Shown piece by piece: positions 52,161 through 62,296 of a stretch of DNA of 64,000 bases. The notes beneath the pieces were generated by a model, which had not been told where the DNA came from, searched no databases, and was given only the letters and a program-made list of their open reading frames with translations. This DNA is from Nocardia higoensis (GTDB taxonomy: Bacteria; Actinomycetota; Actinomycetes; Mycobacteriales; Mycobacteriaceae): NCBI RefSeq assembly GCF_015477835.1, contig NZ_JADLQN010000002.1, positions 558,001 to 622,000 on the forward strand, in the 5' to 3' direction. Each line of letters opens with the position of its first letter. Position 1 is the stretch's first letter. The position numbers and the translations under genes were made by a program.

Positions 52161-53584
52161 CCGGGCGGCTGGGGCTGCGCCGCGGCATCGGAATCATCAG
52201 CGCCGCCCTTGTTCTCGGCACGGCGTCGTTCGGGCGGCCTGCCCCGGCAGCGGCGATCGATCCACCCGCGGTCGACGACGCGGCGCTGGGTGCGGCGTTG
52301 GCGATCAGCGGCAGACCCGCGCCGCTCGAGCCGACCGAACAGCGCTCGGTGTGTGCCGAACCGATGCTCACCGGCGCCCCGCCCATGGAACCATCGGTGG
52401 CGCAGGCGGTTCTGGACCTTCCGACCGCGTGGCAGTTCAGCCGCGGGGCGGGCCAGAAAGTGGCCGTCATCGACACCGGCGTGAACCGCCATCCACGTCT
52501 GCCCGCGCTGCAACCGGGTGGCGACTACGTCTCCGACACCGACGGCACGGTGGACTGCGACGGACACGGCACCCTCGTCGCGGGCATCATCGCCGCCGTG
52601 CCCAGTCCCGACGACGCGTTCGTCGGTGTGGCCCCCGAGGCCGAGATTCTCGCCATCCGCCAGCTCAGCCTTGCCTACGAGCCCAAGGACCGCCGGTCCG
52701 GCGAGCAGTCCGGCGCCATCACCACCTCCGGCTACGGCAACGTGCTCACCTTGGCGGGCGCGGTCGTGCGGGCCGTGGACATGGGCGCCACCGTCATCAA
52801 CATCTCCGAGGTCGCCTGTTCGACCGCGGGCGGGACGCCGCAGGACGGCGCGCTGGGCGCGGCCGTCAAATACGCCTTCGACCGCAACGTCGTCGTCGTC
52901 GCCGCCGCGGGCAACATGCAGTCCGAGGGCGCCTGTAAGACGCAGAACGAACAGCCCGGCTGGTCCGCGGTGCAGACGGTGGCCAGCCCGGCATGGTTCG
53001 ATCCGTACGTGCTCTCGGTCGCCTCCATCGACCCCAACGGCATGGTCTCGGAACTCTCGCTGCACGGACCGTGGATACGCGCGGCCGCCATCGGGCGCGG
53101 GATCGTCTCGCTCGACAGCAAGCCCGGCGGCACCGGCCTGGTCGACGGAGTACAGACCAGCGAGGGCGTCAGCCCCATCGAGGGCACCAGTTTCGCGGCA
53201 CCCTATGTGTCCGGTCTGGTCGCCCTGGTCCGGGCCCGGTTCCCGGAATTGAACGCCGCGCAGGTCATCGACCGCGTCATCCGCACCGCGCACGCGCCGG
53301 GCACCGGCCGCGACGACGAACTCGGCCACGGCCTGATAGACCCGGTCGCCGCACTGACCGCCGACCTGCCGGATCAGCCGGTCCACGCCGGGGCCGACAC
53401 GCCGCGGGCACTACCCGCGCCGTTCCGTCCGCCCGGGCCCGACCCGCTGCCGCGCCGGGTGGCCGCCATCGGCTCCATCACGGCCCTGGCCGTTCTCGGC
53501 ATCGGCGCCGCACTGTCGATTCCGTTCCGCAACCGGCGCGAACTCGATCTCGACCACCTCGACCGGGAAAACACTGAGGGATAG
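52157..53584 (+). CDS. mycP: Mycosin, ESX-associated subtilisin-like protease MycP
   Basis: 475 residues, ATG at 52157 overlapping the eccD stop. A signal peptide (residues 1-~33, ending APAAA), a subtilase domain with catalytic D106 (VAVIDTGVN), H137 (DGHGTLVAG) and S345 (GTSFAAP), a Pro-rich linker, and a C-terminal transmembrane helix (~435-457) anchor it facing the periplasm. Mycosins stabilise the EccBCDE pore and cleave selected substrates. All catalytic residues are intact. It is followed three bases later by eccC. Confidence 0.96.
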   Translation: MTGRLGLRRGIGIISAALVLGTASFGRPAPAAAIDPPAVDDAALGAALAISGRPAPLEPTEQRSVCAEPMLTGAPPMEPSVAQAVLDLPTAWQFSRGAGQKVAVIDTGVNRHPRLPALQPGGDYVSDTDGTVDCDGHGTLVAGIIAAVPSPDDAFVGVAPEAEILAIRQLSLAYEPKDRRSGEQSGAITTSGYGNVLTLAGAVVRAVDMGATVINISEVACSTAGGTPQDGALGAAVKYAFDRNVVVVAAAGNMQSEGACKTQNEQPGWSAVQTVASPAWFDPYVLSVASIDPNGMVSELSLHGPWIRAAAIGRGIVSLDSKPGGTGLVDGVQTSEGVSPIEGTSFAAPYVSGLVALVRARFPELNAAQVIDRVIRTAHAPGTGRDDELGHGLIDPVAALTADLPDQPVHAGADTPRALPAPFRPPGPDPLPRRVAAIGSITALAVLGIGAALSIPFRNRRELDLDHLDRENTEG

Positions 53585-53587
53585 CGA

Positions 53588-56500
53588 ATGGTCACCGAAG
53601 GTTTCGTGCGCCGCCCCCGCATCGCGCCACCACGCGCGCCAGGCGGGGAGGTGGCGCTGAACGCGCCGCCGGAGATCCCCAGGCCGCTGCCCGCGCCGCT
53701 GCTGATGAAACTGATGCCGGTCGTGATGGTCGTCGCGGTTGTCGGCATGATCGCGATGATGGCCATGATGGGTCGCAACCTGCTGGCCAATCCGATGATG
53801 ATGATGTTCCCGATGATGATGATCATGTCGATGGTCGGCATGATGATGGGCTACCGAGGCGGTACCTCGAAGTCGGCCGCGGAACTCAACGAGGAACGCA
53901 AGGACTACTTCCGCTACCTGGATCAGATGCGCAAGGACGTGCGCCGCACCGGGAAGAAGCAGCTGGACTCGCTGCTGTGGAGCCATCCCGAGCCACGCGA
54001 CCTGATCTCGGTGGTCGGCACCAGGCGAATGTGGGAGCGCAGGCCCAACGACCCGGATTTCGGGCATGTCCGGGTGGGCGTGGGCAGCCACCGGCTCGCG
54101 ACCAAGCTGGCCCGCCCCGAGACCGGGCCGCTGGAGGACCTCGAACCCGTGTCCACGGTCGCTTTGCGCAGGTTCGTGCGCACCCACTCGGTGGTGCATC
54201 GACTGCCGACCGCCGTGTCGTTGCGCGCGTTCCCCGCTGTCAATGTCGGCGGCGATGCCGAGCAGGCGCGCACCCTGGTGCGGTCGATGCTCATGGAGCT
54301 CACCGCCTTTCACGGGCCCGATCACGTCGCGGTCGCGGTCGTCTGCGCGGACCCGGACGCCCCCACCTGGTCGTGGTTGAAATGGCTGCCGCACCTGCAA
54401 CATCCCACGGCCCGCGACGGAATGGGCTCGGCCCGCATGATGTACGGCTCGCTCGGGGAACTGGAGACCGCGCTCAACGAGGAGCTGCTCGAGCGGGGCC
54501 GATTCATGCGCAATCCGCAGCCGACCCAGGGACGGCTGCATCTGGTGGTCGTCATCGACGACGGTTACGTCAACGGCAGCGAGCGCCTGATCAGCGAGTC
54601 CGGCCTGGACGCGGTGACCGTGCTCGACCTGAACGCGCCGGAGAACGGCCTCGCGGCGCGGCGCGGTCTGCAACTCGTCGTGGCCGACGGCGACGTGAGC
54701 GCCAAGAGCGCGGCGGGAGTGGAGAAGTTCGCCACCGCCGACGAGACCAGCATCGCCGAGTCGGAGGCGTTCGGTCGCAGTGTGGCGCGCTACCGGATCG
54801 CCACCGCCGCCCAGATCGTGAGCCTCGGCGACGAGACCCGCGCCGACCCCGGCCTGATGGCACTGTTGAAGATCTCCGACGCCGCGCAGATCGAGCCTGC
54901 CCGGGTGTGGCGGCCGCGCACGGCGCGCGAACGGCTGCGGGTTCCCATCGGCGTCACGCCGGACGGCACCCCCGTCGAGATCGACATCAAGGAATCCGCC
55001 GAGAACGGTATGGGCCCGCACGGCCTCTGCATCGGCGCCACCGGATCCGGTAAGTCGGAATTCCTGCGCACCCTCGTGCTCTCGCTGGTCACCACCCATT
55101 CCCCGGACTACCTGAACTTGGTGCTGGTGGATTTCAAGGGCGGCGCGACCTTCCTCGGGCTGGAGCCGCTGCCACACGTGGCGGCCGTGATCACCAATCT
55201 CGAGGAAGAACTCTCGATGGTCGATCGTATGAAAGATGCCCTGGCGGGCGAGATGAACCGCCGCCAGGAGTTGTTGCGCTCGGCGGGCAATTTCGCCAAC
55301 GTGACCGACTACGAGAAGGCCCGGGCTGCGGGCGCACCGCTCGACCCGCTGCCCGCGCTGTTCGTCGTGGTCGACGAGTTCTCCGAGCTCCTGTCCCAGA
55401 AACCGGATTTCGCGGACCTGTTCGTCATGATCGGCCGGCTCGGCCGCTCACTGCACGTGCATCTGCTGCTCGCCTCGCAGCGTCTGGAGGAGAACAAACT
55501 GCGCGGCCTGGACTCCCACCTGTCCTACCGCATCGGCCTTCGCACCTTCTCCGCCAATGAATCCCGCGCCGTCCTCGGCATCACCGATGCGTACCATCTG
55601 CCGGGCGTGCCGGGCTCCGGATACCTCAAGAGCGACGCCGACGACCCGTTGCGCTTCAATGCCACCTACGTTTCCGGGCCGTACATCTCGCCGAGCGGCG
55701 GCAACGAGGTGGACGGCCACGTCGTGGGCGGCCAGAGCCCGACGGTGTTCACCGCCGCACCCGTCGAGACGACTGCCACGGAGGCGCCGGTCGCTACCGA
55801 ACGACCGGGACTGCCGGAGCTGCCCCCGCCGCCCCCCACCACACCGACGCGGGAAGAAGGTCTTCCGGACACGCTGCTGGAGGTGGTCGTCAAACGGCTC
55901 ACCGGGCACGGCCGTCCGGCACACGAGGTGTGGCTGCCGCCGCTGGACGAGTCACCCAGCGTGGACATGCTGCTCCCGGAACCGGATTGGCGGTCCCCGG
56001 TGAATCGGCACGGGCAGCTGTGGATGCCGATCGGCATCATCGACAAGCCCTACGAGCAGCGTCGCGACGTGCTCACGGTGCAGTTGGCGGGGGCGGCGGG
56101 CAATGTGGCGATCGTCGGCGGCCCGCAGTCGGGCAAGTCGACGACGGTGCGCACCATCGTCATGGCGGCCGCCGCCACGCACACCCCGGAGCAGGTGCAG
56201 TTCTACTGCCTGGACTTCGGCGGCGGCAGTCTGGCGGGCCTGTCCGGCATTCCGCACGTCGGGTCGGTGGCCGGGCGCCTGGACAGTGACCGGGTGCGCC
56301 GCACCGTTGCCGAGTTGACCACTCTGCTGCGCCAGCGCGAGGAGCGTTTCGCCGAACTCGGCATCGAGTCGATGACCGAATTCCGGCGCCGCAAGTTCGC
56401 CTCGCTCGAGGCCAGGTCGATCAACGGCACGCCGGCCGACCAGGCACGTGATCCGCTGGCCGCCGACCAGTTCGGTGACGTCTTCCTGGTGATCGACGGC

Positions 56501-57643
56501 TGGGCCGCGATGCGCGAAGAGTTCGACGTGCTCGAGTCGCAGGTCAACGCGATCGCGGCGCAGGGCCTGTCCTACGGCATCCACCTCATCCTGACCGCTT
56601 CGCGTTGGGGCGAGATCCGCCCGGCCATCAAGGATCAGATCGCCACCCGGCTCGAGCTTCGCCTCGGCGACCCGACCGACTCCGAGATGGGCAGGCGCAC
56701 AGCGGCACTGGTGCCGATGGGCAGGCCGGGCCGTGGCCTCACCCCGGAACAGCTGCACATGCTGATCGCACTGCCGCGTCTGGACTCGAATTCGGACGCG
56801 ACCACCGTCGCCGACGGTGTCACACAGGCCAAGCACGAACTGGTCCAGATGTACGGTGGCCGCCGTGCACCCGAGGTGCGCATGCTGCCGCTGGAGATCA
56901 GCCGCTCGGATGTGCTCGCGATCGCGGCCGATCACGATGTGACACCGAGCCCGACCAAGGTCGTGGTGGGTCTGGGCGAGAACGAGCTGGAACCCTGGGT
57001 CATGGACTTCGGGTCCGAGCCGCACTTCATGGCTTTCGCCGATGTGGAATGCGGCAAGACGACCCTGCTGCGCAATGTCGTCATGGGCGTGCTGGAGAAC
57101 TCCACACCCGAGCAGGCCAAGATCATCCTCATCGACTACCGGCGCACCATGCTCGGTGTGGTGCCGGAGGAGTACCTGGCCGGATACTCGACGTCGTCGC
57201 AGACCTCGGGCAAGATGCTCACCGGGCTGGCCAAGTACATGTCCCAGCGCATCCCCGGTTCCGACATCACCCCGCAGCAGCTGCGCGAACGCAGCTGGTG
57301 GACAGGACCGGAGATCTACCTCGTCGTCGACGACTACGACATGGTCGCCACCGGCATGAACCCGTTGGTTCCGCTGGTGGAGTACCTGCCGCAAGCCAGG
57401 GACATCGGCCTGCACCTGATCGTGACCCGGCGCATCGGCGGCGCCTCGCGAGCGCTCTTCGACAACGTGCTCGGCACGATGAAGAACATGTCGGTGGACA
57501 CGCTGATCATGAGCGGACCACGCGACGAGGGCAAGCTGATCGGCGACGTGCGGCCCAGCAAGCTGCCGCCGGGGCGTGGTGTACTCGTCTCCCGTTCACG
57601 TGGCCAGGAGATGGTGCAGATCGCGCACCTGCCACCGTTGTAG
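53588..57643 (+). CDS. eccC: ESX motor ATPase EccC (single-chain)
   Basis: 1,351 residues from the ATG at 53588, seven bases after GAGGG. Two Met-rich transmembrane helices (~39-60, ~66-87) precede three FtsK/SpoIIIE-type ATPase domains. Walker A motifs: GATGSGKS (483-490), GGPQSGKS (844-851) and the degenerate DVECGKTT (1152-1159). Walker B-like strands are LFVVVDEF, FLVIDGW and YLVVDDYD. EccC powers secretion and binds the EsxB-type C-terminal signal on its last domain. Unlike ESX-1, where EccCa and EccCb are separate, it is one chain. It closes the eccD-mycP-eccC operon. Confidence 0.97.
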   Translation: MVTEGFVRRPRIAPPRAPGGEVALNAPPEIPRPLPAPLLMKLMPVVMVVAVVGMIAMMAMMGRNLLANPMMMMFPMMMIMSMVGMMMGYRGGTSKSAAELNEERKDYFRYLDQMRKDVRRTGKKQLDSLLWSHPEPRDLISVVGTRRMWERRPNDPDFGHVRVGVGSHRLATKLARPETGPLEDLEPVSTVALRRFVRTHSVVHRLPTAVSLRAFPAVNVGGDAEQARTLVRSMLMELTAFHGPDHVAVAVVCADPDAPTWSWLKWLPHLQHPTARDGMGSARMMYGSLGELETALNEELLERGRFMRNPQPTQGRLHLVVVIDDGYVNGSERLISESGLDAVTVLDLNAPENGLAARRGLQLVVADGDVSAKSAAGVEKFATADETSIAESEAFGRSVARYRIATAAQIVSLGDETRADPGLMALLKISDAAQIEPARVWRPRTARERLRVPIGVTPDGTPVEIDIKESAENGMGPHGLCIGATGSGKSEFLRTLVLSLVTTHSPDYLNLVLVDFKGGATFLGLEPLPHVAAVITNLEEELSMVDRMKDALAGEMNRRQELLRSAGNFANVTDYEKARAAGAPLDPLPALFVVVDEFSELLSQKPDFADLFVMIGRLGRSLHVHLLLASQRLEENKLRGLDSHLSYRIGLRTFSANESRAVLGITDAYHLPGVPGSGYLKSDADDPLRFNATYVSGPYISPSGGNEVDGHVVGGQSPTVFTAAPVETTATEAPVATERPGLPELPPPPPTTPTREEGLPDTLLEVVVKRLTGHGRPAHEVWLPPLDESPSVDMLLPEPDWRSPVNRHGQLWMPIGIIDKPYEQRRDVLTVQLAGAAGNVAIVGGPQSGKSTTVRTIVMAAAATHTPEQVQFYCLDFGGGSLAGLSGIPHVGSVAGRLDSDRVRRTVAELTTLLRQREERFAELGIESMTEFRRRKFASLEARSINGTPADQARDPLAADQFGDVFLVIDGWAAMREEFDVLESQVNAIAAQGLSYGIHLILTASRWGEIRPAIKDQIATRLELRLGDPTDSEMGRRTAALVPMGRPGRGLTPEQLHMLIALPRLDSNSDATTVADGVTQAKHELVQMYGGRRAPEVRMLPLEISRSDVLAIAADHDVTPSPTKVVVGLGENELEPWVMDFGSEPHFMAFADVECGKTTLLRNVVMGVLENSTPEQAKIILIDYRRTMLGVVPEEYLAGYSTSSQTSGKMLTGLAKYMSQRIPGSDITPQQLRERSWWTGPEIYLVVDDYDMVATGMNPLVPLVEYLPQARDIGLHLIVTRRIGGASRALFDNVLGTMKNMSVDTLIMSGPRDEGKLIGDVRPSKLPPGRGVLVSRSRGQEMVQIAHLPPL

Positions 57644-57702
57644 ACCGGTTGGCACGAGATAACGAACTGCTTACAGCGTGGCGTTCGGCAACGCGAAAGA
57701 CC

Positions 57703-57730
57703 TTGAAAGCGCGGCAGTGCGGTCTAGGGT
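57703..57730 (+). promoter_or_regulatory. Promoter of the DUF4254 gene
   Basis: TTGAAA (57703-57708), a 16-base spacer and TAGGGT (57725-57730) form a good vegetative promoter about 40 bases before the GTG at 57778, so this gene need not depend on read-through from eccC. Confidence 0.6.
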
Positions 57731-57777
57731 GATGGCGTCCTGATCCGGTGTTGTGCGGCGATGAACGGCGAGGCAAC

Positions 57778-58308
57778 GTGGCAGGTTCGAATTCATCTAC
57801 GGTCGTGATGGCTCCTTCCGGCGCACCCTGGTGCGCCGACTCGGCGGACGGCGCCACGGATTCGGGGGTGTTACCCACCTCCGATCTGCTGGTTCGCGCG
57901 TGCCGCGGGCATCGTGTGGTCGGCGGGCCGGTGCTCTGGCTCGCCCGTGATCTCGCGGTGCTCCACGAGAAGCGGCTGGTGGGACGCGATGGTTCGGTGG
58001 ACACCGAGTCCGCCGCATCGCTCGAGATCCAGCGGCGCAGAAGCGAACTGGTCATGGCCATCGACGACTGGGTCGCCCGGAATGTGCTGCAGCACCGCAT
58101 CGGCGCGACCCTGCACACCGAGACCGTCGGCGCGGTGGTCGACCGCATCGCCGAGTCCTCGGTCCGTGCGCACCACGCGCTGATGACCCTCGCGGCGAAC
58201 GACGATCTGCTGCACGGTGCGTGGCATCGGCTGGCCGAGATCGCCGACGCCTACGACGATCTGATCCGCGATGTGCTCGCGGGTCGCCGTCGGCTGCCCG
58301 AGTGGTGA
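57778..58308 (+). CDS. DUF4254-like protein
   Basis: 176 residues from the GTG at 57778 (GGCGAGG just upstream). A TTG at 57748 or an ATG at 57808 are alternatives; the promoter at 57703 fits 57778. Helical protein with LWLARDLAVLHEKRLV, SLEIQRRRSELVMAIDDWV and a C-terminal DAYDDLIRDVLAG, the pattern of the uncharacterised DUF4254 family. No signal peptide or membrane helix. It lies between the ESX core and the ParA-type gene, which suggests an accessory role in secretion. It converges on the ParA-type gene, 25 bases apart. Confidence 0.75.
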   Translation: MAGSNSSTVVMAPSGAPWCADSADGATDSGVLPTSDLLVRACRGHRVVGGPVLWLARDLAVLHEKRLVGRDGSVDTESAASLEIQRRRSELVMAIDDWVARNVLQHRIGATLHTETVGAVVDRIAESSVRAHHALMTLAANDDLLHGAWHRLAEIADAYDDLIRDVLAGRRRLPEW

Positions 58309-58333
58309 GCTGTTCCCGGGTGCGGTCGCGTCC

Positions 58334-61300
58334 CTAGTGGTGGAATCGCCGGTGGTCGGCGCCGAAACCGTCGGCCACCGTCGCGGCCAGCTCCACGTAG
58401 GCGCGCTTGGCCTGCTTGCTCAGGCGGTGCAGGTCGATCTCGGCGCCCTCGGAAAGATGCGCGTCGTAGGGAATGATGTGCACGGCGCGGCAGCGGGCGA
58501 GGAAGTATTCGCGCAACTGCTGGACGCCCACATTCGGTGATCCCTCGCGCGGCAGGTTGATCACCACGACGGCGTTGCGGACCAGATGGTCGTGGCCGTG
58601 CAGGGACAACCAGTCCAGGGTGGCCGCGGCGCTGCGCGCGCCGTCGATGGCCGCCGAGGAGACCAACACCAGGGAATGGGCCAGGTCGAGGACGCCGGTC
58701 ATCGCCGAATGCATCAAACCGGTGCCGCAGTCGGTCAGGATGATGTTGTAGAAGCGCTGCAGGATCCGTGCGACCGCCCGATACTCCTCGTCGTTGAACG
58801 ACTCCGACGCGGCCGGATCCCGTTCGCTGGCAAGCACTTCCAGTCGGCTGGTGGCCTGGGAGGTGTGCCTGCGGACATCGGAATAGCGTTCGATCGAGGG
58901 GTCGAGCAGCAGATCGCGCACAGTCGATCGGGTCTGCAACGACACCCGCTGCGACAGGGTGCCGAAGTCGGGATTGGCATCCACCGCGATCACCCGGTCA
59001 CCGCGCACCGAGGCGAAGATCGACCCCAGGCCCATCGTGGTGGTGGTCTTGCCGACCCCGCCTTTCAACGACAGCACGGCGATCCGGTAGTCGCCGCGGA
59101 CCGGCTGACGGATCCGCGCCACCAACTCCTGCAGCCGTCGTTCCTCGGCGGACATGCCCGGATTGATCGCGCCGCCGGAGATGTGGTGCACGGCTTTTCG
59201 CCATCCGCTGCCCGGTGACTTCTTCGCCCGCCGCAGCGGCACGTCGTCCAAGGAGGGGTGCGGTCCCGGTGCGGGCTGATGTCCCTGTGTCGGCGTACCC
59301 CAGTGGCCGTCTGCCCCGGGGGGACCACCCTCTACCCGATGTCCCTGCGGGCCCGTATTCCACGGCGCGGGAACGCCTTCCGGCTGTCCGGGAGGCGGCG
59401 GCGGATACGGCGACGGCGCCGGTGGCGGCTCCGGCTGCGCGAACACTCGGGGATCGCGGCGTTCACCAGGCATCCGTGGATCGCCGCCCGGCGCCTGGGG
59501 CGGGGGCTGGACGAAGGTACGTGGGTCGCGGTATCCGGCGTGACCGGACGGCTCGCTCACCGGCGCGCGGTGCGAAGACTGTTGCGGCGCACCGTTCTGC
59601 CAAGGCAGATCGCCGGCACCCGGACCCCTGCTGGGCGCGGGAGCGCCGCCGTGTCCCGAGCCCTCGGGCCCGGCCCACCCGCCGCGCGGGCCCGGCGAAC
59701 CGTAGGGCTGCTCGCCCGTGGCCGGAGATTCCAGCCCGTACACCGGATTCGAGCCGGGACCGTAGGCGGGCTGACCGTTCATCGTCCCGTAGCCGGTATA
59801 GGGCAGTTCGGCTGCCGGGGCGTACGCGGACGGTCCGCCCTCGGCCGACGCGTGGGTATCCGGCGCTGCCGGACCGGCCGGATTCGTGGCGTAGGGCGAG
59901 CGCTCGGCGCGCGGTGGTTCGATCCTGCCCGAAGCGGAGTCGTCGGACGTCGCCGCCGAGGAAGCCGGCGACGCCTGAGGTGCCCGAGATGCCGGACTGT
60001 CGCCGGGGGGTGCTTCACCGGCGGGGCCGCCGAGCCCCGCGGGCGCCTCGGTATCCCGGCTCACCGGTGAACCACCGGGATGCCCCGGCGTCGGCGGCCC
60101 TGACGGCCCGCGAGCATCGCCGTCGGCCAGCGGGTGATCGCCGGTCGCCATGCGATGCCGCCCCGAGTTCGGTCCCGAGGATTCGGACTCCGCCGCAGGC
60201 GCGTGCGGCGCGACTGGTGATGTGCCCGCACCGACAGCTGCTGTGGTGGGCGCTGCAGGGGGGCCTGGGATTGCCGGCGCGCCGGGCACGGGGCCGGTCC
60301 GCGCCGGTGGCCCCTCGGCATTCGAAACGCCCGCCGGGACGGCTGCGTCGGTACCGGTGGCCTGGTGATGATCCGGCGACCGGTCGCCGACCTGGCCTGG
60401 CATCGGCGGATCAGGCAGCGGCGGGCGTGTGGAGGTGGCCGATGCCGATGCCGATGTCGTCCCGCCCGGCGCACCGGACGCCGGCGCGCGCAGGCTCTCC
60501 GAGGGGGAAGGCGCACCGGACTCGTGCGGCGGCGTCGCCGTCGGGGTGCCGATCGACGGATTCGGCAGCGACGGGCGCAGAGCCTCGGGTGCTGCGGGTA
60601 CCTCGCCGGATCCGCGCGGGATCGTCGGGGTCGGGGTGCCGATCGAAGGATTGGGCAGCGCCGGACGGCCCTGCGGCGCGGGCATGTCCCCGGACTCGCG
60701 GACGGGGAAAGGGGGCGTCGGCGCGGAGGGGCCGATCGAAGGATTCGGGACCGGGGGGCGAAGAGCCTCCGCAGGCGCCGGCGTATCGCCGGAGCCGCGT
60801 GGTGGTGTCGGAGTGGGGACGCCGGTCGAGGGATTCGGCGGCTGCGGCGCCTCGGACGCCGGGCGGGGACTCCCGAATCCGTGCGACGGGGGCGTGGGAG
60901 TGGGCGTGGGGGTGGGCGTACCGATGGAGGGGGCGGGCAGCGACGACCGCTGTGCCTCGGGCGGGGCCGGCAGCTCGCCCGAGGGGGGCGGAGGCAGCGC
61001 CGGTGCGCCGGGTGGTGGGCTCGGCAGTGGCGGCCGCTGGACATCCGGCGTCGGCGCGAATCCGGACGGGGCGGGCGCGGGGCCCGGCAGGGGTGGCGGC
61101 GACGCCGACACGAAGGGCCCGGACACCGGGGGAGCCGGCTCGGGGGCGCCGAGGGGGCGGAAGGCCGCCGACGGGGTGGTGGGCTGTCGGGTGGGCAGCC
61201 GGGCGCCGGTGTCTTGTTCGGGCGCCCACGGAGTCTGCTCGGCGGGGACTTGGGCGGGCGGCGCGGGCCGGGCATCACGGGGTCCGGGACCGGCGGGCCG

Positions 61301-61525
61301 GTCCGCGGTATCACCGTCGGCATCGGGTGCGGCGGTGTCGGAGGTGCGATCGTCCTTGTCGCGGCCGCCGAAGAACCGGCGCTTCTTGCGCTTGGGAGCG
61401 GGCTCGTCGTCGATGAGTTCGTCGTGCGGGAGGTTCTGGACGGGCGGGGCGTCGTAGCTGTCGCCGGCGTCGCTTTCCGACAGCCACGGCGGCAGCATGG
61501 GCAGGCCGTCGTCGACACGGCTCAC
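58334..61525 (-). CDS. Pro-rich ParA/MinD-type ATPase, EspI-like
   Basis: 1,063 residues from the GTG at 61525. Residues 1-~60 are acidic then basic (KRKKRRFFGG). Residues ~60-780 are an enormous Pro/Ala/Gly-rich disordered region with repeated PNPSIGTPTP-type units. Residues ~800-1063 are a ParA/MinD ATPase with a deviant Walker A KGGVGKTT (821-828) and IILTDCGTG as Walker B-like. The architecture equals mycobacterial EspI, a Pro-rich ParA-like protein that represses ESX-1 when ATP is low, but the Pro-rich part is much longer. It diverges from infA across 463 bases. Confidence 0.88.
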   Translation of the reverse strand: MSRVDDGLPMLPPWLSESDAGDSYDAPPVQNLPHDELIDDEPAPKRKKRRFFGGRDKDDRTSDTAAPDADGDTADRPAGPGPRDARPAPPAQVPAEQTPWAPEQDTGARLPTRQPTTPSAAFRPLGAPEPAPPVSGPFVSASPPPLPGPAPAPSGFAPTPDVQRPPLPSPPPGAPALPPPPSGELPAPPEAQRSSLPAPSIGTPTPTPTPTPPSHGFGSPRPASEAPQPPNPSTGVPTPTPPRGSGDTPAPAEALRPPVPNPSIGPSAPTPPFPVRESGDMPAPQGRPALPNPSIGTPTPTIPRGSGEVPAAPEALRPSLPNPSIGTPTATPPHESGAPSPSESLRAPASGAPGGTTSASASATSTRPPLPDPPMPGQVGDRSPDHHQATGTDAAVPAGVSNAEGPPARTGPVPGAPAIPGPPAAPTTAAVGAGTSPVAPHAPAAESESSGPNSGRHRMATGDHPLADGDARGPSGPPTPGHPGGSPVSRDTEAPAGLGGPAGEAPPGDSPASRAPQASPASSAATSDDSASGRIEPPRAERSPYATNPAGPAAPDTHASAEGGPSAYAPAAELPYTGYGTMNGQPAYGPGSNPVYGLESPATGEQPYGSPGPRGGWAGPEGSGHGGAPAPSRGPGAGDLPWQNGAPQQSSHRAPVSEPSGHAGYRDPRTFVQPPPQAPGGDPRMPGERRDPRVFAQPEPPPAPSPYPPPPPGQPEGVPAPWNTGPQGHRVEGGPPGADGHWGTPTQGHQPAPGPHPSLDDVPLRRAKKSPGSGWRKAVHHISGGAINPGMSAEERRLQELVARIRQPVRGDYRIAVLSLKGGVGKTTTTMGLGSIFASVRGDRVIAVDANPDFGTLSQRVSLQTRSTVRDLLLDPSIERYSDVRRHTSQATSRLEVLASERDPAASESFNDEEYRAVARILQRFYNIILTDCGTGLMHSAMTGVLDLAHSLVLVSSAAIDGARSAAATLDWLSLHGHDHLVRNAVVVINLPREGSPNVGVQQLREYFLARCRAVHIIPYDAHLSEGAEIDLHRLSKQAKRAYVELAATVADGFGADHRRFHH

Positions 61526-61988
61526 GACCGCGCTCCGCTCTGCCTCGCCCGGCTGTCGTACCCGTCCGGGACCCCCGTGATCGGTGTCCGTCGTGTGGTG
61601 CGAAACCGCCGGTGCCCGCCGAGCATCGCGCGCTCCCTGCGCTGCCTCACGACGTCCCCCTGATAGAGCTTCTCGACCGGTGCCTGGACCGGTTCAGTTT
61701 ACGGGACCGCACCGGCCCCGGGTGGCGCAGGCAGCGCTGTACCCCTTTACCCCTGTCGCTGCCGGAGGGGGCCTTTTGCCTCATCGTCCAGCGATCGGTA
61801 AGCTGGAGCGGCGGTGCACCCATGCGCCGACTGTTCCGCGTGCCACCTGTTCGGTGTACCGCCGGGTGATCCCCGACGAGTACATCCAAGCAGAAACCCT
61901 GCGAACGGCAAGCACGCGGACAAACAACCAGGCAAACACACCAGGTTCGAGCGGCTCCGGCCGCCTCCGGGCCGGGAGCGCGGAGGAC
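61526..61988. other. Divergent region between the EspI-like gene and infA
   Basis: 463 bases without a supported gene. The right half holds the infA promoter at 61776-61804 and a ~175-base leader rich in A/C runs. On the other strand TAAACT (61701-61696) might be a -10 for the EspI-like gene, but no good -35 was found. No tRNA or repeat seen. Confidence 0.5.
61776..61804 (+). promoter_or_regulatory. Promoter of the infA ribosomal operon
   Basis: TTGCCT (61776-61781), a 17-base spacer and TAAGCT (61799-61804) give a reasonable vegetative promoter with a leader of about 175 bases to the infA start, long enough for regulation. Confidence 0.5.
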
Positions 61989-62210
61989 ATGGCGAAGAAA
62001 GACGGGGCCATCGAGGTCGAGGGTCGGGTTGTCGAACCGCTGCCCAATGCGATGTTCCGGATCGAGCTCGAGAACGGACACAAGGTTCTCGCGCACATCA
62101 GCGGGAAGATGCGGCAGCACTACATTCGCATCCTCCCCGAGGACCGGGTGGTCGTCGAGCTCTCGCCCTACGACCTGTCCCGCGGCCGGATCGTTTACCG
62201 CTACAAGTGA
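61989..62210 (+). CDS. infA: Translation initiation factor IF-1
   Basis: 73 residues from the ATG at 61989, with GGAGGAC just upstream. The whole protein is the S1-like OB fold of IF-1 ([54 protein letters not shown]). It binds the 30S A site and helps IF-2/IF-3 during initiation. First gene of the infA-rpmJ-rpsM-rpsK-rpsD operon; adk and map, which precede it in many bacteria, are absent here. Confidence 0.98.
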
Positions 62211-62296
62211 GGTCGGGTCCCGGGCGCACCGGGGCGCGGCAGGATGAGTCCGGGCCGACGGCGCAGTGCGCTGCGCCCGGAATCCCATAGAGAGAC

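Noticed and set aside
58334..61525. Chromosome-partition ParA
   Set aside because: There is no parB or parS-like repeat nearby, and the huge Pro-rich N-terminus together with the ESX location fits EspI better.
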